A stretch of DNA of 20,350 nucleotides from an uncultured Oscillospiraceae bacterium (GCA_900541565.1 UQKB01000026.1:1-20350), one strand, 5' to 3'; positions 7,742 to 16,368 are shown, numbered from the stretch's first letter. Notes: generated by a model from the letters alone, not told the origin. A program made the numbers and translations.

Positions 7742-8187
7742 GGATAACAAAGAAGAGAAACGCAGAGTCCTTCCCCCCGCTCGCTTCCCCTGATTTCTTC
7801 CCTATTTGCGCGACCTTCCTTTCCTTTTTCTGCTTTTTGTAGAACAAAATGATTGCAATATTTTTCTTGGATATCCTTTTATTCTTACTCAAAAAGCGGC
7901 CTTACTCTGGACGTTAACAGAGCAAGGGGAAACTTGTGTGAAACCATATAGATGAAGCAGGCAAATCTATTGCAATAAATCTTTTATTTTCAAGCTTTTA
8001 AGGATTGTATGAAAGCCCTGTATGGGTTATAACCACTTATAAACTTGTGGTATTGAAATTTATGTTTTTCAGTTTTAATTGCTCCCGCTTTGGCGGTGCT
8101 TTTCTTTTGGGTTATATTATACTTTTTTTCGGAACATAGTGTGGTACAATCGAACATATAAAGAGGGAATTTATAGGAGCAAAAATT
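7742..8187. other. 446-bp intergenic region, possible terminator near 8079-8110
   Basis: No gene was found. The first part carries a long pyrimidine-rich run on the plus strand (about 7768-7846). Near 8079-8098 an imperfect stem (CTCCCGC / GGCGGTG) is followed by TTTTCTTTT and may be a terminator, though it lies far from the lysR stop. The promoter of the VOC gene is at the right end. Confidence 0.4.
8140..8150 (+). promoter_or_regulatory. Extended -10 promoter element of the VOC gene
   Basis: TGTGG directly followed by TACAAT (8145-8150) gives the extended -10 form TGnTACAAT. No good -35 box is visible, only a T-rich run. The same TGTGGTACAAT string occurs ahead of the methyltransferase at 18368-18378. 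Confidence 0.45.
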
Positions 8188-8604
8188 ATGAAATTGGGAA
8201 CAACTTATATCCGTGTTGAAGATATGGAAAAATCATTAAAGTTTTATAAGGCACTTTTGCAACAAGAACCACTTTACTGTAATGATAATAGATGGATCGC
8301 TTTTGATTGCGGAATTGCTCTTTATAATAGTAAATATGATGAAAAATTGATTAAAGAAGCTGATACAATTCACTTTAATCAGGCTTATTTAAATGATTTT
8401 CATAAAATTGATATTCCTAAAAAAAATAATATTGTCATATTTAATTTTGAAGTTGATGATTTAAAAGCTGAATATCAGCGGATAAAGGATTTATCCATTG
8501 GTGAAGTATCAGAAATACTTTATGTAAATGTGCATATGCCTTATTATTATTTTAATATTATTGATCCGGATGGAAATGTTCTAGAAATAACAGGAAATTA
8601 TTAA
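8188..8604 (+). CDS. VOC-family protein (glyoxalase/bleomycin resistance fold)
   Basis: 138 aa. It has the paired beta-alpha-beta-beta-beta modules of the VOC fold: KLGTTYIRVEDMEKSLKFY at the N-terminus and FNFEVDDLKAEYQRI at about 88-102, ending in the typical DPDGNVLEI. Members include glyoxalase I, dioxygenases and antibiotic-binding proteins. The first metal ligand position (usually His near residue 5) is Thr, so it may bind rather than catalyse. TAGGAGC lies about 8 bases ahead of the ATG. The gene is much richer in AT than its neighbours, with codons such as AAA, ATA, TTA and GAT, and is followed by a pseudogene of similar composition. This suggests an acquired segment. The specific substrate is unknown. 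Confidence 0.85.
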   Translation: MKLGTTYIRVEDMEKSLKFYKALLQQEPLYCNDNRWIAFDCGIALYNSKYDEKLIKEADTIHFNQAYLNDFHKIDIPKKNNIVIFNFEVDDLKAEYQRIKDLSIGEVSEILYVNVHMPYYYFNIIDPDGNVLEITGNY

Positions 8605-8627
8605 ATTAGAATTTCAGGAAAGCATAT

Positions 8628-8941
8628 ATGGACTGCATAATCCGAAAATGGAGAAATTAAGATAAAGTTTAACTGGCAAAAATATTAAACAATCAGAAGA
8701 TTTTGAATAATTTGGTGACGGACTGCCATGCCCATATACAGAAAAGGATGCAGAAGAAGTTATTACATCTATTTTATCGGCAGATAAATCCAAAACATTT
8801 GCTTTTGCTATTACAATAAACGATATAGTTTTGGAAAAGGCAGGTTTTCAATTTGAGGGAACCCTGCACAGCAACGCAGTCAAAAATGGAAAAGTATTGG
8901 ATATGAAAATATACGCTTTGGTAAAGAAAACCTGGATCTAA
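8628..8941 (+). pseudogene. Decayed GNAT-family acetyltransferase
   Basis: Reading from the ATG at 8628 gives a GNAT-like start (MDCIIRKWRN) broken by TAA at 8658-8660 and again at 8670-8672. The frame then resumes as LAKILNNQKILNNL. A single missing base near 8712-8717 shifts the frame before DGLPCPYTEKDAEEVI. After KTFAFAITIND (about 8824) the text jumps straight to VLEKAGFQFEG, so most of the acetyl-CoA-binding core is missing. It finishes at the TAA at 8939-8941. Intact RimJ/RimL-like relatives are about 165-175 aa; barely 100 codons remain. The gene is dead and AT-rich like the VOC gene 23 bases upstream. Confidence 0.85.
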
Positions 8942-9021
8942 TTTGCCGTTTTCATCGGGCCCTTTTCATTTGGGAGCTTGGTGTAGTACAATTTGAACGC
9001 TTCCGATAAAGAATTTATGCA

Positions 9022-9058
9022 AAAAACTGCCGCAGTCATATTTACTGCGGCAGTTTTT
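9022..9058. terminator. Strong bidirectional terminator after the amylase gene
   Basis: A perfect 15-bp stem (9022-9036 with 9044-9058, AAAAACTGCCGCAGT) has a 7-base loop and T runs on both sides. It lies 35 bases past the amylase stop on the minus strand and also closes transcription from the VOC/pseudogene side. Confidence 0.85.
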
Positions 9059-9092
9059 ATACTGCATTTTTATTTGAACCAATCGCTTGCAA

Positions 9093-10883
9093 TTAGCTGA
9101 AATCGGGGATCATATTTGCAATCTTTTTTTGGACCAGCAGCACGTCTTTCAGATCGACTGTTCCGCTGCGATCCACATCGGCAGCCGTATAGTATACCCC
9201 TGCAAGAACTTCCTGGTGTGCAACATGTTTTTGGATCAGCAATACATCGCCAACGGTGACAGAACCGTCGTTATTTACATCGCCAAGCTGAAGCTCCTGT
9301 GGATCTTCCTGTGTTTGGATAAAAATACTGGAATAAGCGCCAAGCGTGACGGTATTGCCGTTAAGGTTTGTATCACCGCTTGCTTTAAAGAGCACTTCGC
9401 CTCCTGCTACTTCTGGGATGTTAAGGGTAACGGAAGAGCCGGAAAAATTATGATATACATAAACCTTTTCATTTTGATAGGTACGCGTATAGGCCATGAT
9501 ACTGTTATTCCCCGCGTCAACAGATGTATATTTGCCTTGTGTAAGCGCTGCACTGGCTTTTCTTGTAGCAATCAGCTCCTTATAGTAATGATAAAGGGAA
9601 TTTTCATCCTCCATTTGTTCAGAAAGCGAAATGGTATTCCGGTTGGAAATATTACTTGTCCAGTCGGTATCCATATCAGAGCCGTCGTCCGTCCATTTAA
9701 AGGGTTCACGTATGCGCTCGTCTGGCTTTTGTCCCCTCATGCCGATCTCTTCGCCATAATAAATATACGGGTTACCGTCGAGCGTCATATAAATATTGGC
9801 AACAAGCTTTGCCTGCTGTTCATTTTCTACCGTTGACATAATTCTGTTTTGGTCATGATTGGTTCCGAACACACCGTCGAGGTACTGCGCATCTGCTGCA
9901 TAATGCTGGTTGAGCACGTCCTCTAAAAAAGCGGCCAAAGACGTTGAAGAATCCAGCATGGCGTTTTCACTGGTGACCCGGTCGATCATGTTTTCTTCAA
10001 ACGCAAAGTTGAATTTTGTGTCAAAAGGCTGCGCATACTCTGCCAGTGCTTCGTCATCTTTCCATGCCTCACCTACAAGGTAAACGTCCGGGTTTACTTC
10101 CTCGCAGGCAATGGCAAATTCGTTCCACCATTCCAAATTTTTATAAAGATTGGTCTGTGTAATGTGCTTTTGCTCATGATTGCCGTAAATATGCATAGCC
10201 GCATCCAGACGGAACCCGTCCACGCCCATTTCCAGCCATTTTTGCGCAGCGCTGATCACTTCCTGCCTGACCTTTGGGTTTTCATAATTCAGGTCGGGCA
10301 TACCGCTTGAAAACATGCCATAGTAATAATAGCCGCCGCTGCCGCGCTGCCATACATTGGAGCCCCAGTCGGATCGGTCGGAGGGATCATAATCGGGATC
10401 GCTGGAAGAAACCCATGTATAGTAATCCCTGTATTCGCTGTCTACATTTCTGGAGCTTCTAAACCACGGATGGTTGCTGCTGGTATGGTTGATAACAAAA
10501 TCCATGATAATCTTGATTCCGCGCTTATGTGCTTCGTCAAGCAGCGTTTGAAAGTCCGCCTCTGTACCGTAATCTTCGTTGACCGTATAATAGTCTGTTA
10601 CATCATAGCCGTGATAAGAATCAGATGCGTTGATCGGCATAAGCCAGATGCCCTCTATCCCTAAATCCTTTAAATAATCCAGCTTTGCCGTAACACCGTT
10701 GAAATCCCCAACGCCGTCGCCGTCGGAATCTGCAAAGGAACGCACAAAAATCTCATAATAAACACCGCGCTTTTCTTCCATGTCTGTCTTTTGCCGCAAC
10801 GGGTAAGGCGATTCTGCCGTGGCCGTGACCGCAATCCCACATAAAAGGATACATGCAAGAAGCAATGCCGTCAGCTTTTTCAA
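9093..10883 (-). CDS. Secreted GH13 alpha-amylase with C-terminal type I dockerin
   Basis: About 596 aa. A signal peptide (1 to about 23, ending ATATA) is followed by a GH13 barrel (about 35-440). The barrel has the early DSDGDGVGD calcium-loop-like motif, DFVINH, the nucleophile Asp in GFRLDAA (about 227), the acid Glu in GEAW (about 272) and the third Asp in TNHDQNR (about 344). A beta-sandwich (about 445-525) and a two-repeat dockerin (about 533-596: GDVNNDGSVTVGDVLLIQKH and ADVDRSGTVDLKDVLLVQKK) complete it. It should cut alpha-1,4 links in starch outside the cell while docked to a cohesin scaffold. The TTG at 10881-10883 is preferred because GAAAGGG lies about 8 bases upstream; a GTG at 10892 touches that site. 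It has its own terminator. Confidence 0.93.
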   Translation of the reverse strand: MKKLTALLLACILLCGIAVTATAESPYPLRQKTDMEEKRGVYYEIFVRSFADSDGDGVGDFNGVTAKLDYLKDLGIEGIWLMPINASDSYHGYDVTDYYTVNEDYGTEADFQTLLDEAHKRGIKIIMDFVINHTSSNHPWFRSSRNVDSEYRDYYTWVSSSDPDYDPSDRSDWGSNVWQRGSGGYYYYGMFSSGMPDLNYENPKVRQEVISAAQKWLEMGVDGFRLDAAMHIYGNHEQKHITQTNLYKNLEWWNEFAIACEEVNPDVYLVGEAWKDDEALAEYAQPFDTKFNFAFEENMIDRVTSENAMLDSSTSLAAFLEDVLNQHYAADAQYLDGVFGTNHDQNRIMSTVENEQQAKLVANIYMTLDGNPYIYYGEEIGMRGQKPDERIREPFKWTDDGSDMDTDWTSNISNRNTISLSEQMEDENSLYHYYKELIATRKASAALTQGKYTSVDAGNNSIMAYTRTYQNEKVYVYHNFSGSSVTLNIPEVAGGEVLFKASGDTNLNGNTVTLGAYSSIFIQTQEDPQELQLGDVNNDGSVTVGDVLLIQKHVAHQEVLAGVYYTAADVDRSGTVDLKDVLLVQKKIANMIPDFS

Positions 10884-11040
10884 AAAAAACACCCTTTCTT
10901 AAAACAAAATTTTTGTTATTTCAATAGAAAAGCAGAAAAACTTTCTACTTTTATTATAATATAGCATAATTTTTTCAAAAAAGATACCCATAGAATTGAC
11001 ACAAATTGTTTTTAAAATATAGAAAGAAAACACAAAACTT

Positions 11041-11070
11041 ACAGCGGCAGGCATGTATGCCTGCCGCTGT
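11041..11070 (-). terminator. Hairpin terminator after the larger starch-binding gene
   Basis: ACAGCGGCAGGCAT (11041-11054) pairs perfectly with ATGCCTGCCGCTGT (11057-11070). On the minus strand it is followed by a T-rich tail (AAGTTTTGTGTTTT). It lies 34 bases beyond the stop at 11105 and separates that gene from the amylase gene. Confidence 0.75.
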
Positions 11071-11104
11071 ATTAAAGAAAAATGTTTGTACTCTAAACAA
11101 ATGT

Positions 11105-13954
11105 TCAAGCAAAGGGAGGAATCATATTGGCAATCCGTTTTTGAATCAGCAGAACATCCGCAACCTCTATCTTCCCATTTTGGTCAACGTCCGCCGCTTT
11201 ATAAGCGTTCCCATCCAGCTTTAGCATGCTTGCAATGTGTTTTTGTACAACCAGCACATCTTCTATATTGACCTGCCCGTCGTCATTTACATCGCCCAGC
11301 TGATAACCGTCGCCCGACGTGTCATCTTCTGTAGGCGGCTGTGTTGGCTGTGTTGGCTGCGTTGGTTCTGCAGCCTTCCCTATACTGAAGGTTTTATCAA
11401 CTGTAAGTGTTTTCCCGCTGTTGTCTGTTACAGTTACGGATATCGTATAGGTTCCATTTTCTGAAACGGTGCAGGTATACGTATCCTCCTCTATTTGCCC
11501 GCTTGCTGCTTCAAAGCCGTCTTCGCCTTTTACAGAAAAAGCATAGCGGTAGGGTTCTGTTCCGTTATATGGCACAGCCTTCAGTGTGAAGGTTCCGCCT
11601 TCCTGCTGTGTCCGCGCAAGCTCTGACACGCCAAAATCCACCTGGAACTCTGCAGGCGTTATCACTGTATCTGCAAGCAACGCACCTACACGAGCCAGAG
11701 GAACGGTGATATGGTCTACATCCTCTTTTTCATGCGAGGTAGAAGGATCGTAGCTATATTCGACATCCGCATTGTCCAACATAGACGGATCCATGGGGAG
11801 GGAATTCAATCCCGACGTACCCATAGTGGAAATTTTCATAACGCCGATCCCATTTTCCTCAAGGTATGTTTTGTCAATATCCAAATTGGCAAGCGGAATT
11901 GCCACTTCATAGATAAACCCGCGGTCTGCCGTGTAGCCAACTTCAAAGAAATCGATCCAATTGGAGCTTAAAGAATATGTATCGCCAAGTGTCCGTTCGC
12001 CGCCATAGCCGTTAATGCCCAGCAGCGTTTTGCTAAGCGTTCCATAATCCCACGCAATTTGAAAGCCGTTTTGGTTTGGCGTACCGGGATTGTTGTTTAA
12101 CCGCCCGATCGGGATGGATGTGTCATAATTAAAGTAGCCGTCATCGTCCAGCTTGATGATCGCGCTGCCGCCGTTTGTATTGGCCGTGTCAAACGCAATA
12201 ATCGTATCAATATGCGTGCCATACGTCATACCGCCGTCCTTGGTACTTCCCCATACATAATCGCTGTATACAACATTCCCTGTCACTTTATCTGTTTCTT
12301 TTGCCTTTCCGCTGCCCGATTTTTCCGGATCGATGCTCAACGCCAAAAAGACAGGCGCACCCGGGTTCCAAGGGGAACCGTTGGGCTTTTGTGCAGAAAA
12401 TATACTGTCGCCGCCCAATATGGCAGAAACGTTTGCCATTTCCCACATAAAGTACAGATTTTCGTCATCCCACGCAGCATATAAAGCATAATCGTCCCAG
12501 GCTCTTTCATGAATAGAACTGGGCATATACACGCGTGCGTCGTCATTTGCAACGCCCTGTGCAACGATCATGGAGCTGTCCCAGTCGCCGGGATCGCCGT
12601 CGACCGTAATGGTTTTTTCCTTACCAAGCTGCAGATTTGGATTGGTCGCATAATAGCCGCCAAGCGCCTGCGTTGTATGGCCGTCTGAAGAGGAAGCAAA
12701 GGTGGTTTGATCCGGCGTGAAAACCTTTGTAAAGGTGTAGTCCGTCGTGGTGCTTTGGCTGCCGTTGGTCGCTTTAATTGTAAGCGTGATTGTGCTGTTG
12801 CCGATTTTTCCTTCCCCTAAAACAGCCATATCGCCCTCTTTAAATGGGATTTCTGCCGTCCCATCCACATTGTATGTACCGCTTTCTGCATTTTTGAGCC
12901 CCAGCTTCACGCGCAGCGTTTCTGTAGAAAATTTTGTCCCTGCCGGCGTGTAGACAAATCCGGCGGGCTCCGCATTTGGTTTGCCGTAGTCGATCCATAC
13001 GCCGTCTGTCAGCAGCTTGCATTCCCCGCTATTGATCTTAAACGACCCCTTTTCCGGGTACTGCTGTGCAGTCGGGTCTGTTTCGCCGTCTTTTCCGTCA
13101 TTGATAATAATATTTTCATAAGTAAGTGTGTCATCGGTAAACACGTAATAATACAGCCCGTTTTCGTCATCCCAAAGCATTTTTTCACCGGGCCACTTTG
13201 AAAATTCCGCTTCGCCCCAGGCATAAATATGCGGCTCTTCGTAATCCAGGCTGTTGTCAAAATAAACCGCCATATTGCCCGACGGAGCGGCAGCCTTTGT
13301 GTATGTATATGTTTCTTCAACCGTATTGTCGGCATCGGAGGCTGCAAGCCTTAAGGTAATTACATCGCCAAGCTCTGCCTGCGCACCGATTGTAAGGATA
13401 TCGCCGTCTGAAAAGCTTTGCTCTTCCCCTCCATCTATGCTGTACACTGCGCTGGAGGCAGCGTTTACATGCAGCGTTACATCCAGGGTGTCCACAAAGT
13501 CACTGCTTCCGGGCGTTGCGCTCACAGAAAGTCCTAAGCCCGGAAAATCCACCCAGGCTGCATTCCATTTTTTTGCACCATTATCTGCCGTTCCGTTTTG
13601 TGTTGTGATCGTTATCATCTGCCCGGCGTTTGCAGAAGAAAAGGGCAGGTCTACTGTTTGATTTGCCACCGCAGCAGCCGTGTTACCGTCGCTTAAAACA
13701 AACTGGCTGTTCCCCGCCGGAAGCTCATAAGAATAATATTTTCCACTAAGCTGCGTCATAGCAGCACCCGGCCAGCTTGTTCCCTGGCTGCCCCAATAGT
13801 GAATACGAACGGTGTCGTTCCATGTATCCGGCTTTTCAAAATAGATTACGGTCCCGGCAGCTGATGCACTGCCTGTAAAAAGCACCGCCGCCATTGAAAA
13901 AAACAGCAATACAGCCAGCAAGATACTGCAAACACGATGTTTGTTTTTTAACAC
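11105..13954 (-). CDS. Secreted starch-binding protein: two CBM26, CBM74-like, dockerin
   Basis: 949 aa, non-catalytic as far as can be seen. Modules in order: signal peptide (1-33); CBM26-like starch-binding module (about 35-110, IHYWGSQGTSWPGAAM); Ig/chitobiase-C-like module (about 140-220, VYSIDGGEE); second CBM26-like module (about 228-325, IYAWGEAEFSKWPGEKM); second Ig-like module (about 335-412); a large CBM74-like domain (about 420-760, VDGDPGDWDSSMIVAQG, YAAWDDENLYFMWEM); an Ig/PKD-like module (about 765-860); a PTQPTQPTQPP linker; dockerin (about 884-949). The order matches R. bromii Sas6 with one extra CBM26-Ig unit. The GTG at 13952-13954 is chosen since GGGAGGA lies 6 bases ahead; an upstream GTG overlaps that site. 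Confidence 0.88.
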   Translation of the reverse strand: MLKNKHRVCSILLAVLLFFSMAAVLFTGSASAAGTVIYFEKPDTWNDTVRIHYWGSQGTSWPGAAMTQLSGKYYSYELPAGNSQFVLSDGNTAAAVANQTVDLPFSSANAGQMITITTQNGTADNGAKKWNAAWVDFPGLGLSVSATPGSSDFVDTLDVTLHVNAASSAVYSIDGGEEQSFSDGDILTIGAQAELGDVITLRLAASDADNTVEETYTYTKAAAPSGNMAVYFDNSLDYEEPHIYAWGEAEFSKWPGEKMLWDDENGLYYYVFTDDTLTYENIIINDGKDGETDPTAQQYPEKGSFKINSGECKLLTDGVWIDYGKPNAEPAGFVYTPAGTKFSTETLRVKLGLKNAESGTYNVDGTAEIPFKEGDMAVLGEGKIGNSTITLTIKATNGSQSTTTDYTFTKVFTPDQTTFASSSDGHTTQALGGYYATNPNLQLGKEKTITVDGDPGDWDSSMIVAQGVANDDARVYMPSSIHERAWDDYALYAAWDDENLYFMWEMANVSAILGGDSIFSAQKPNGSPWNPGAPVFLALSIDPEKSGSGKAKETDKVTGNVVYSDYVWGSTKDGGMTYGTHIDTIIAFDTANTNGGSAIIKLDDDGYFNYDTSIPIGRLNNNPGTPNQNGFQIAWDYGTLSKTLLGINGYGGERTLGDTYSLSSNWIDFFEVGYTADRGFIYEVAIPLANLDIDKTYLEENGIGVMKISTMGTSGLNSLPMDPSMLDNADVEYSYDPSTSHEKEDVDHITVPLARVGALLADTVITPAEFQVDFGVSELARTQQEGGTFTLKAVPYNGTEPYRYAFSVKGEDGFEAASGQIEEDTYTCTVSENGTYTISVTVTDNSGKTLTVDKTFSIGKAAEPTQPTQPTQPPTEDDTSGDGYQLGDVNDDGQVNIEDVLVVQKHIASMLKLDGNAYKAADVDQNGKIEVADVLLIQKRIANMIPPFA

Positions 13955-13989
13955 GTAAATTCCTCCCACTTTTGTTAAAGGCTTATATA

Positions 13990-14030
13990 TACAGCCGCAA
14001 TATATAAAATCGGAATATATTGCGGCTGTA
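13990..14030. terminator. Hairpin between the two starch-binding genes
   Basis: A 15-bp perfect stem (13990-14004 with 14016-14030, TACAGCCGCAATATA) has an 11-base loop. It lies 26 bases past the stop of the gene at 14057. On the minus strand its tail is only TATATATAA, not a clean T run, so termination may be partial and the downstream gene may get some read-through. No good promoter is visible between the hairpin and the GTG at 13954. Confidence 0.55.
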
Positions 14031-14056
14031 ATTTTTCCTGTCCGGATGTGCTGGAA

Positions 14057-16186
14057 TTAATTGAAATCCGGAATAATATTGGCAATTCTCTTTTGCATCA
14101 TCAAAACGTCTGTCAGATCAATCTTTCCATTTTGATCCACATCGGCCGCGATAAACGCATTTCCTGTCAAGCTCTTTATAGCCGCAATGTGCTTTTGCGT
14201 CTCCAAAACATCCGTCAAATCGACTCTTCCGTTGCCGTCGAGATCCCCAAGCATGATTTCCGGATCTGTCGGCTCGGGATCTGTTGGAGGCGGTAGGATC
14301 TCCCCTTCGCTTACCGTATAGTCTTTTGTTATAGTCTTGCTTTCGCCTCTGCTGTCTTTTACCTCAACAGAAAGCGTATATGTGCCGGGTGCGGCGGGCG
14401 TCCACTTTGCCGTATTACTGGATGAATCAGAAAGCACATTGCCGTTTACCATAAATTTGTAAGTATATGGCGCCGTACCATGATAGGCATCTGCACTAAG
14501 GGTAAGAGATGTACCCACCTGCTGTGGGGAAGATTTGTCCGCGCCAAAATCGACTGCAATTTCTGCAGGAGTCGTACCGCTGGAAAGCATTTTTCCCACT
14601 CTTGCAAGCGGTACGGTAATATTGTCTTCGTCTTCTTTTTCGTTGGAATTATTTTCCTGGCTTGAATACGGAAGATCCGCATTGTCCGACATAGACGGGT
14701 CATACGGAAGGCTGTCCATTCCGGAAGTGCCAAATGTGGAAATCTTGATCAGTCCAATACCGCTTTGCTCAATATCGCTTTTGGTAATACCCAGGCTTGA
14801 AAGCGGGATAGACATTTCATAAAACATATCCAGCGCTTTGTTATGCCCCTTCGCATAAAAATCCACCCATGCTGAGCCGTCTGACAAGGTATCGCCCGGA
14901 ACGCGGTCGTTATATGTGCCATACGCCTGGTCAATCCCCATCAGGCTCTGGCTGATTGTCTGATTGCCCCACATCAATTCTATACCGGTCTGCGCATTGG
15001 CTGTAGCGTAATCAAATTGGTTGTCGTCGTTTACCTGATAAATAAACGGGCCGTTGGAGCCGTTGGTGGAAAACGCCACCAGCGTATCAATATGCGTTGT
15101 AAAGGTGATCCCGCTGTCCCAAATGGTCGGTGCTGTTACAAAGGAACCGTCGCCAGTTTTGGAAGGATCTGTACTGATCCCCAGGAACACCGGCAGGTTA
15201 TAGATCCACAGGTTCCCCTGTGAAAGCGGGAAAGTATCGTTAGGTGCTACAACGTCCTGCACGTTTGCCATTTCCCACATCAGATACAGATTGTCATCAT
15301 CCCATGCGGCATAAAGCGCATAATCGTCCACTGCAATTTCATACATGGAATTTGGCCGGTAAACACGCGGATCATCGTTTGCAACACCCTGGGCAATCAG
15401 CATGGAGCTATCCCAGTCTGAAATATTGCCGTCGATTGTGATGGTTTTATTCACACCAACCTGTCCGTCGGGATTGGTGGAAAAATAACCGGAAAGCGCC
15501 TGCGTTGTATGCCCGTCTTCATCAGAGGTTCCGGCAGATGGGGCTCTATACCTTTTTATAAAGGTGTAGGTTTTCTCGTAATCAAGCGTTCCGTCCGTTG
15601 CCGTTACCAAAAGCGAAATGCTCGTATTTCCTTTTTTTCCCTGGCCAAGCACGACTGTCGCTTCATCTGTAAAGGTGACGGGCTTACCGCCGTCAATGCT
15701 GTAGGTGCCGCTTGTGGCATTTTTTAATGTCAGCGTTACGGAAAGTGTTTCTGTTGTAAAGGCCGTCTGGTCTGCTACAGAAGACACAACCGTCGGCTCT
15801 TTTGTGTCAATATAATCAGACCATGTTTTTGCGGTAAAATCATACAGCTTGTTGTCGCCGGGGAAATTCATATCGCCCGTTTTTCCGGCGTCTGAACCGT
15901 TGTTAAAAATAATCATATCAAAATTGCCCGGTACGGTATAGGTATAAAGGTTCCCCTCTACCTTTTCCATCTGCGCGCCAGGCCAGGCTGCATTGTTGTT
16001 TTCTGTACCATTTACCCACATATAACAGTAGGCACTGCTCCAGGAGGACGGCGCTTGCAGATATACCGTATCTCCATTTACTGCGCCTGCTTTTATGTAA
16101 CCGTTTACAAACGCGAGTAAAAAAATAGATACTGTAAGCAATCCTGCCAAAGCAAGGCTAAAAAGCTTTCTTTGTGTTTTTACCAT
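14057..16186 (-). CDS. Sas6-like secreted starch-binding protein: CBM26, CBM74-like, dockerin
   Basis: 709 aa. Modules: signal peptide (1 to about 35); CBM26-like (about 37-127, YCYMWVNG, WPGAQM, IIFNNG); Ig/chitobiase-C-like (about 140-210, TSGTYSIDGGKPV); CBM74-like (about 225-532, including IDGNISDWDSSMLIAQGVAN, LYAAWDDDNLYLMWEM and GTSGMDSLPYDPSMSDNADL); Ig/PKD-like (about 540-626); Pro/Asp linker PPPTDPEPTDP; dockerin (about 644-709). This is the module order and about the length of Sas6 from the Ruminococcus bromii amylosome, which holds granular starch through CBM26 and CBM74. No catalytic domain is seen. AAAGGA lies 9 bases ahead of the ATG, and a strong promoter is at 16233-16262. 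The CBM74 name is from recalled family features, not a search. Confidence 0.9.
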   Translation of the reverse strand: MVKTQRKLFSLALAGLLTVSIFLLAFVNGYIKAGAVNGDTVYLQAPSSWSSAYCYMWVNGTENNNAAWPGAQMEKVEGNLYTYTVPGNFDMIIFNNGSDAGKTGDMNFPGDNKLYDFTAKTWSDYIDTKEPTVVSSVADQTAFTTETLSVTLTLKNATSGTYSIDGGKPVTFTDEATVVLGQGKKGNTSISLLVTATDGTLDYEKTYTFIKRYRAPSAGTSDEDGHTTQALSGYFSTNPDGQVGVNKTITIDGNISDWDSSMLIAQGVANDDPRVYRPNSMYEIAVDDYALYAAWDDDNLYLMWEMANVQDVVAPNDTFPLSQGNLWIYNLPVFLGISTDPSKTGDGSFVTAPTIWDSGITFTTHIDTLVAFSTNGSNGPFIYQVNDDNQFDYATANAQTGIELMWGNQTISQSLMGIDQAYGTYNDRVPGDTLSDGSAWVDFYAKGHNKALDMFYEMSIPLSSLGITKSDIEQSGIGLIKISTFGTSGMDSLPYDPSMSDNADLPYSSQENNSNEKEDEDNITVPLARVGKMLSSGTTPAEIAVDFGADKSSPQQVGTSLTLSADAYHGTAPYTYKFMVNGNVLSDSSSNTAKWTPAAPGTYTLSVEVKDSRGESKTITKDYTVSEGEILPPPTDPEPTDPEIMLGDLDGNGRVDLTDVLETQKHIAAIKSLTGNAFIAADVDQNGKIDLTDVLMMQKRIANIIPDFN

Positions 16187-16201
16187 TTTTCAACATCCTT
16201 T

Positions 16202-16248
16202 CCTATTTGATGTTTTTACATCGTTATAGTAAATTATACCTATTTGAT
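16202..16248 (-). repeat. Direct repeat and small palindrome in the Sas6-like gene leader
   Basis: CCTATTTGAT occurs at 16202-16211 and again at 16239-16248. The second copy overlaps the spacer of the promoter next to its -10 box, and the first is close to the ribosome binding site. Between them, GATGT/ACATC (16209-16222) forms a 5-bp palindrome around TTTT. These could be regulator binding sites for starch-responsive control (inference). Confidence 0.5.
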
Positions 16249-16262
16249 TTACAGGCTGTCAA
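16233..16262 (-). promoter_or_regulatory. Near-consensus sigma-A promoter of the Sas6-like gene
   Basis: On the minus strand, perfect TTGACA (16262-16257) and perfect TATAAT (16238-16233) are separated by 18 bases. The predicted start is about 16226, giving a leader near 40 nt. This is the strongest promoter seen in the dockerin cluster. Confidence 0.75.
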
Positions 16263-16334
16263 TCAAAAGCAACGGATATTGCTAATTTTGTAGAAATGTC
16301 CATTTTATAACCTTCTGTTTATTTAAATTGCACA

Positions 16335-16368
16335 TAGAAAAAAGCAGGGACTTCCCTGCTTTTTTCTA
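16335..16368. terminator. Terminator after spoVM
   Basis: A perfect 16-bp stem (16335-16350 with 16353-16368, core AAAAAAGCAGGGA) has A and T runs on its two sides, so it works in either direction. It lies 68 bases past the spoVM stop and separates it from the Sas6-like promoter. Confidence 0.8.

Noticed and set aside
9087..9836. 249-codon plus-strand frame antisense to the amylase
   Set aside because: It is a long shadow of the strongly supported amylase gene, with no start signal or domain.
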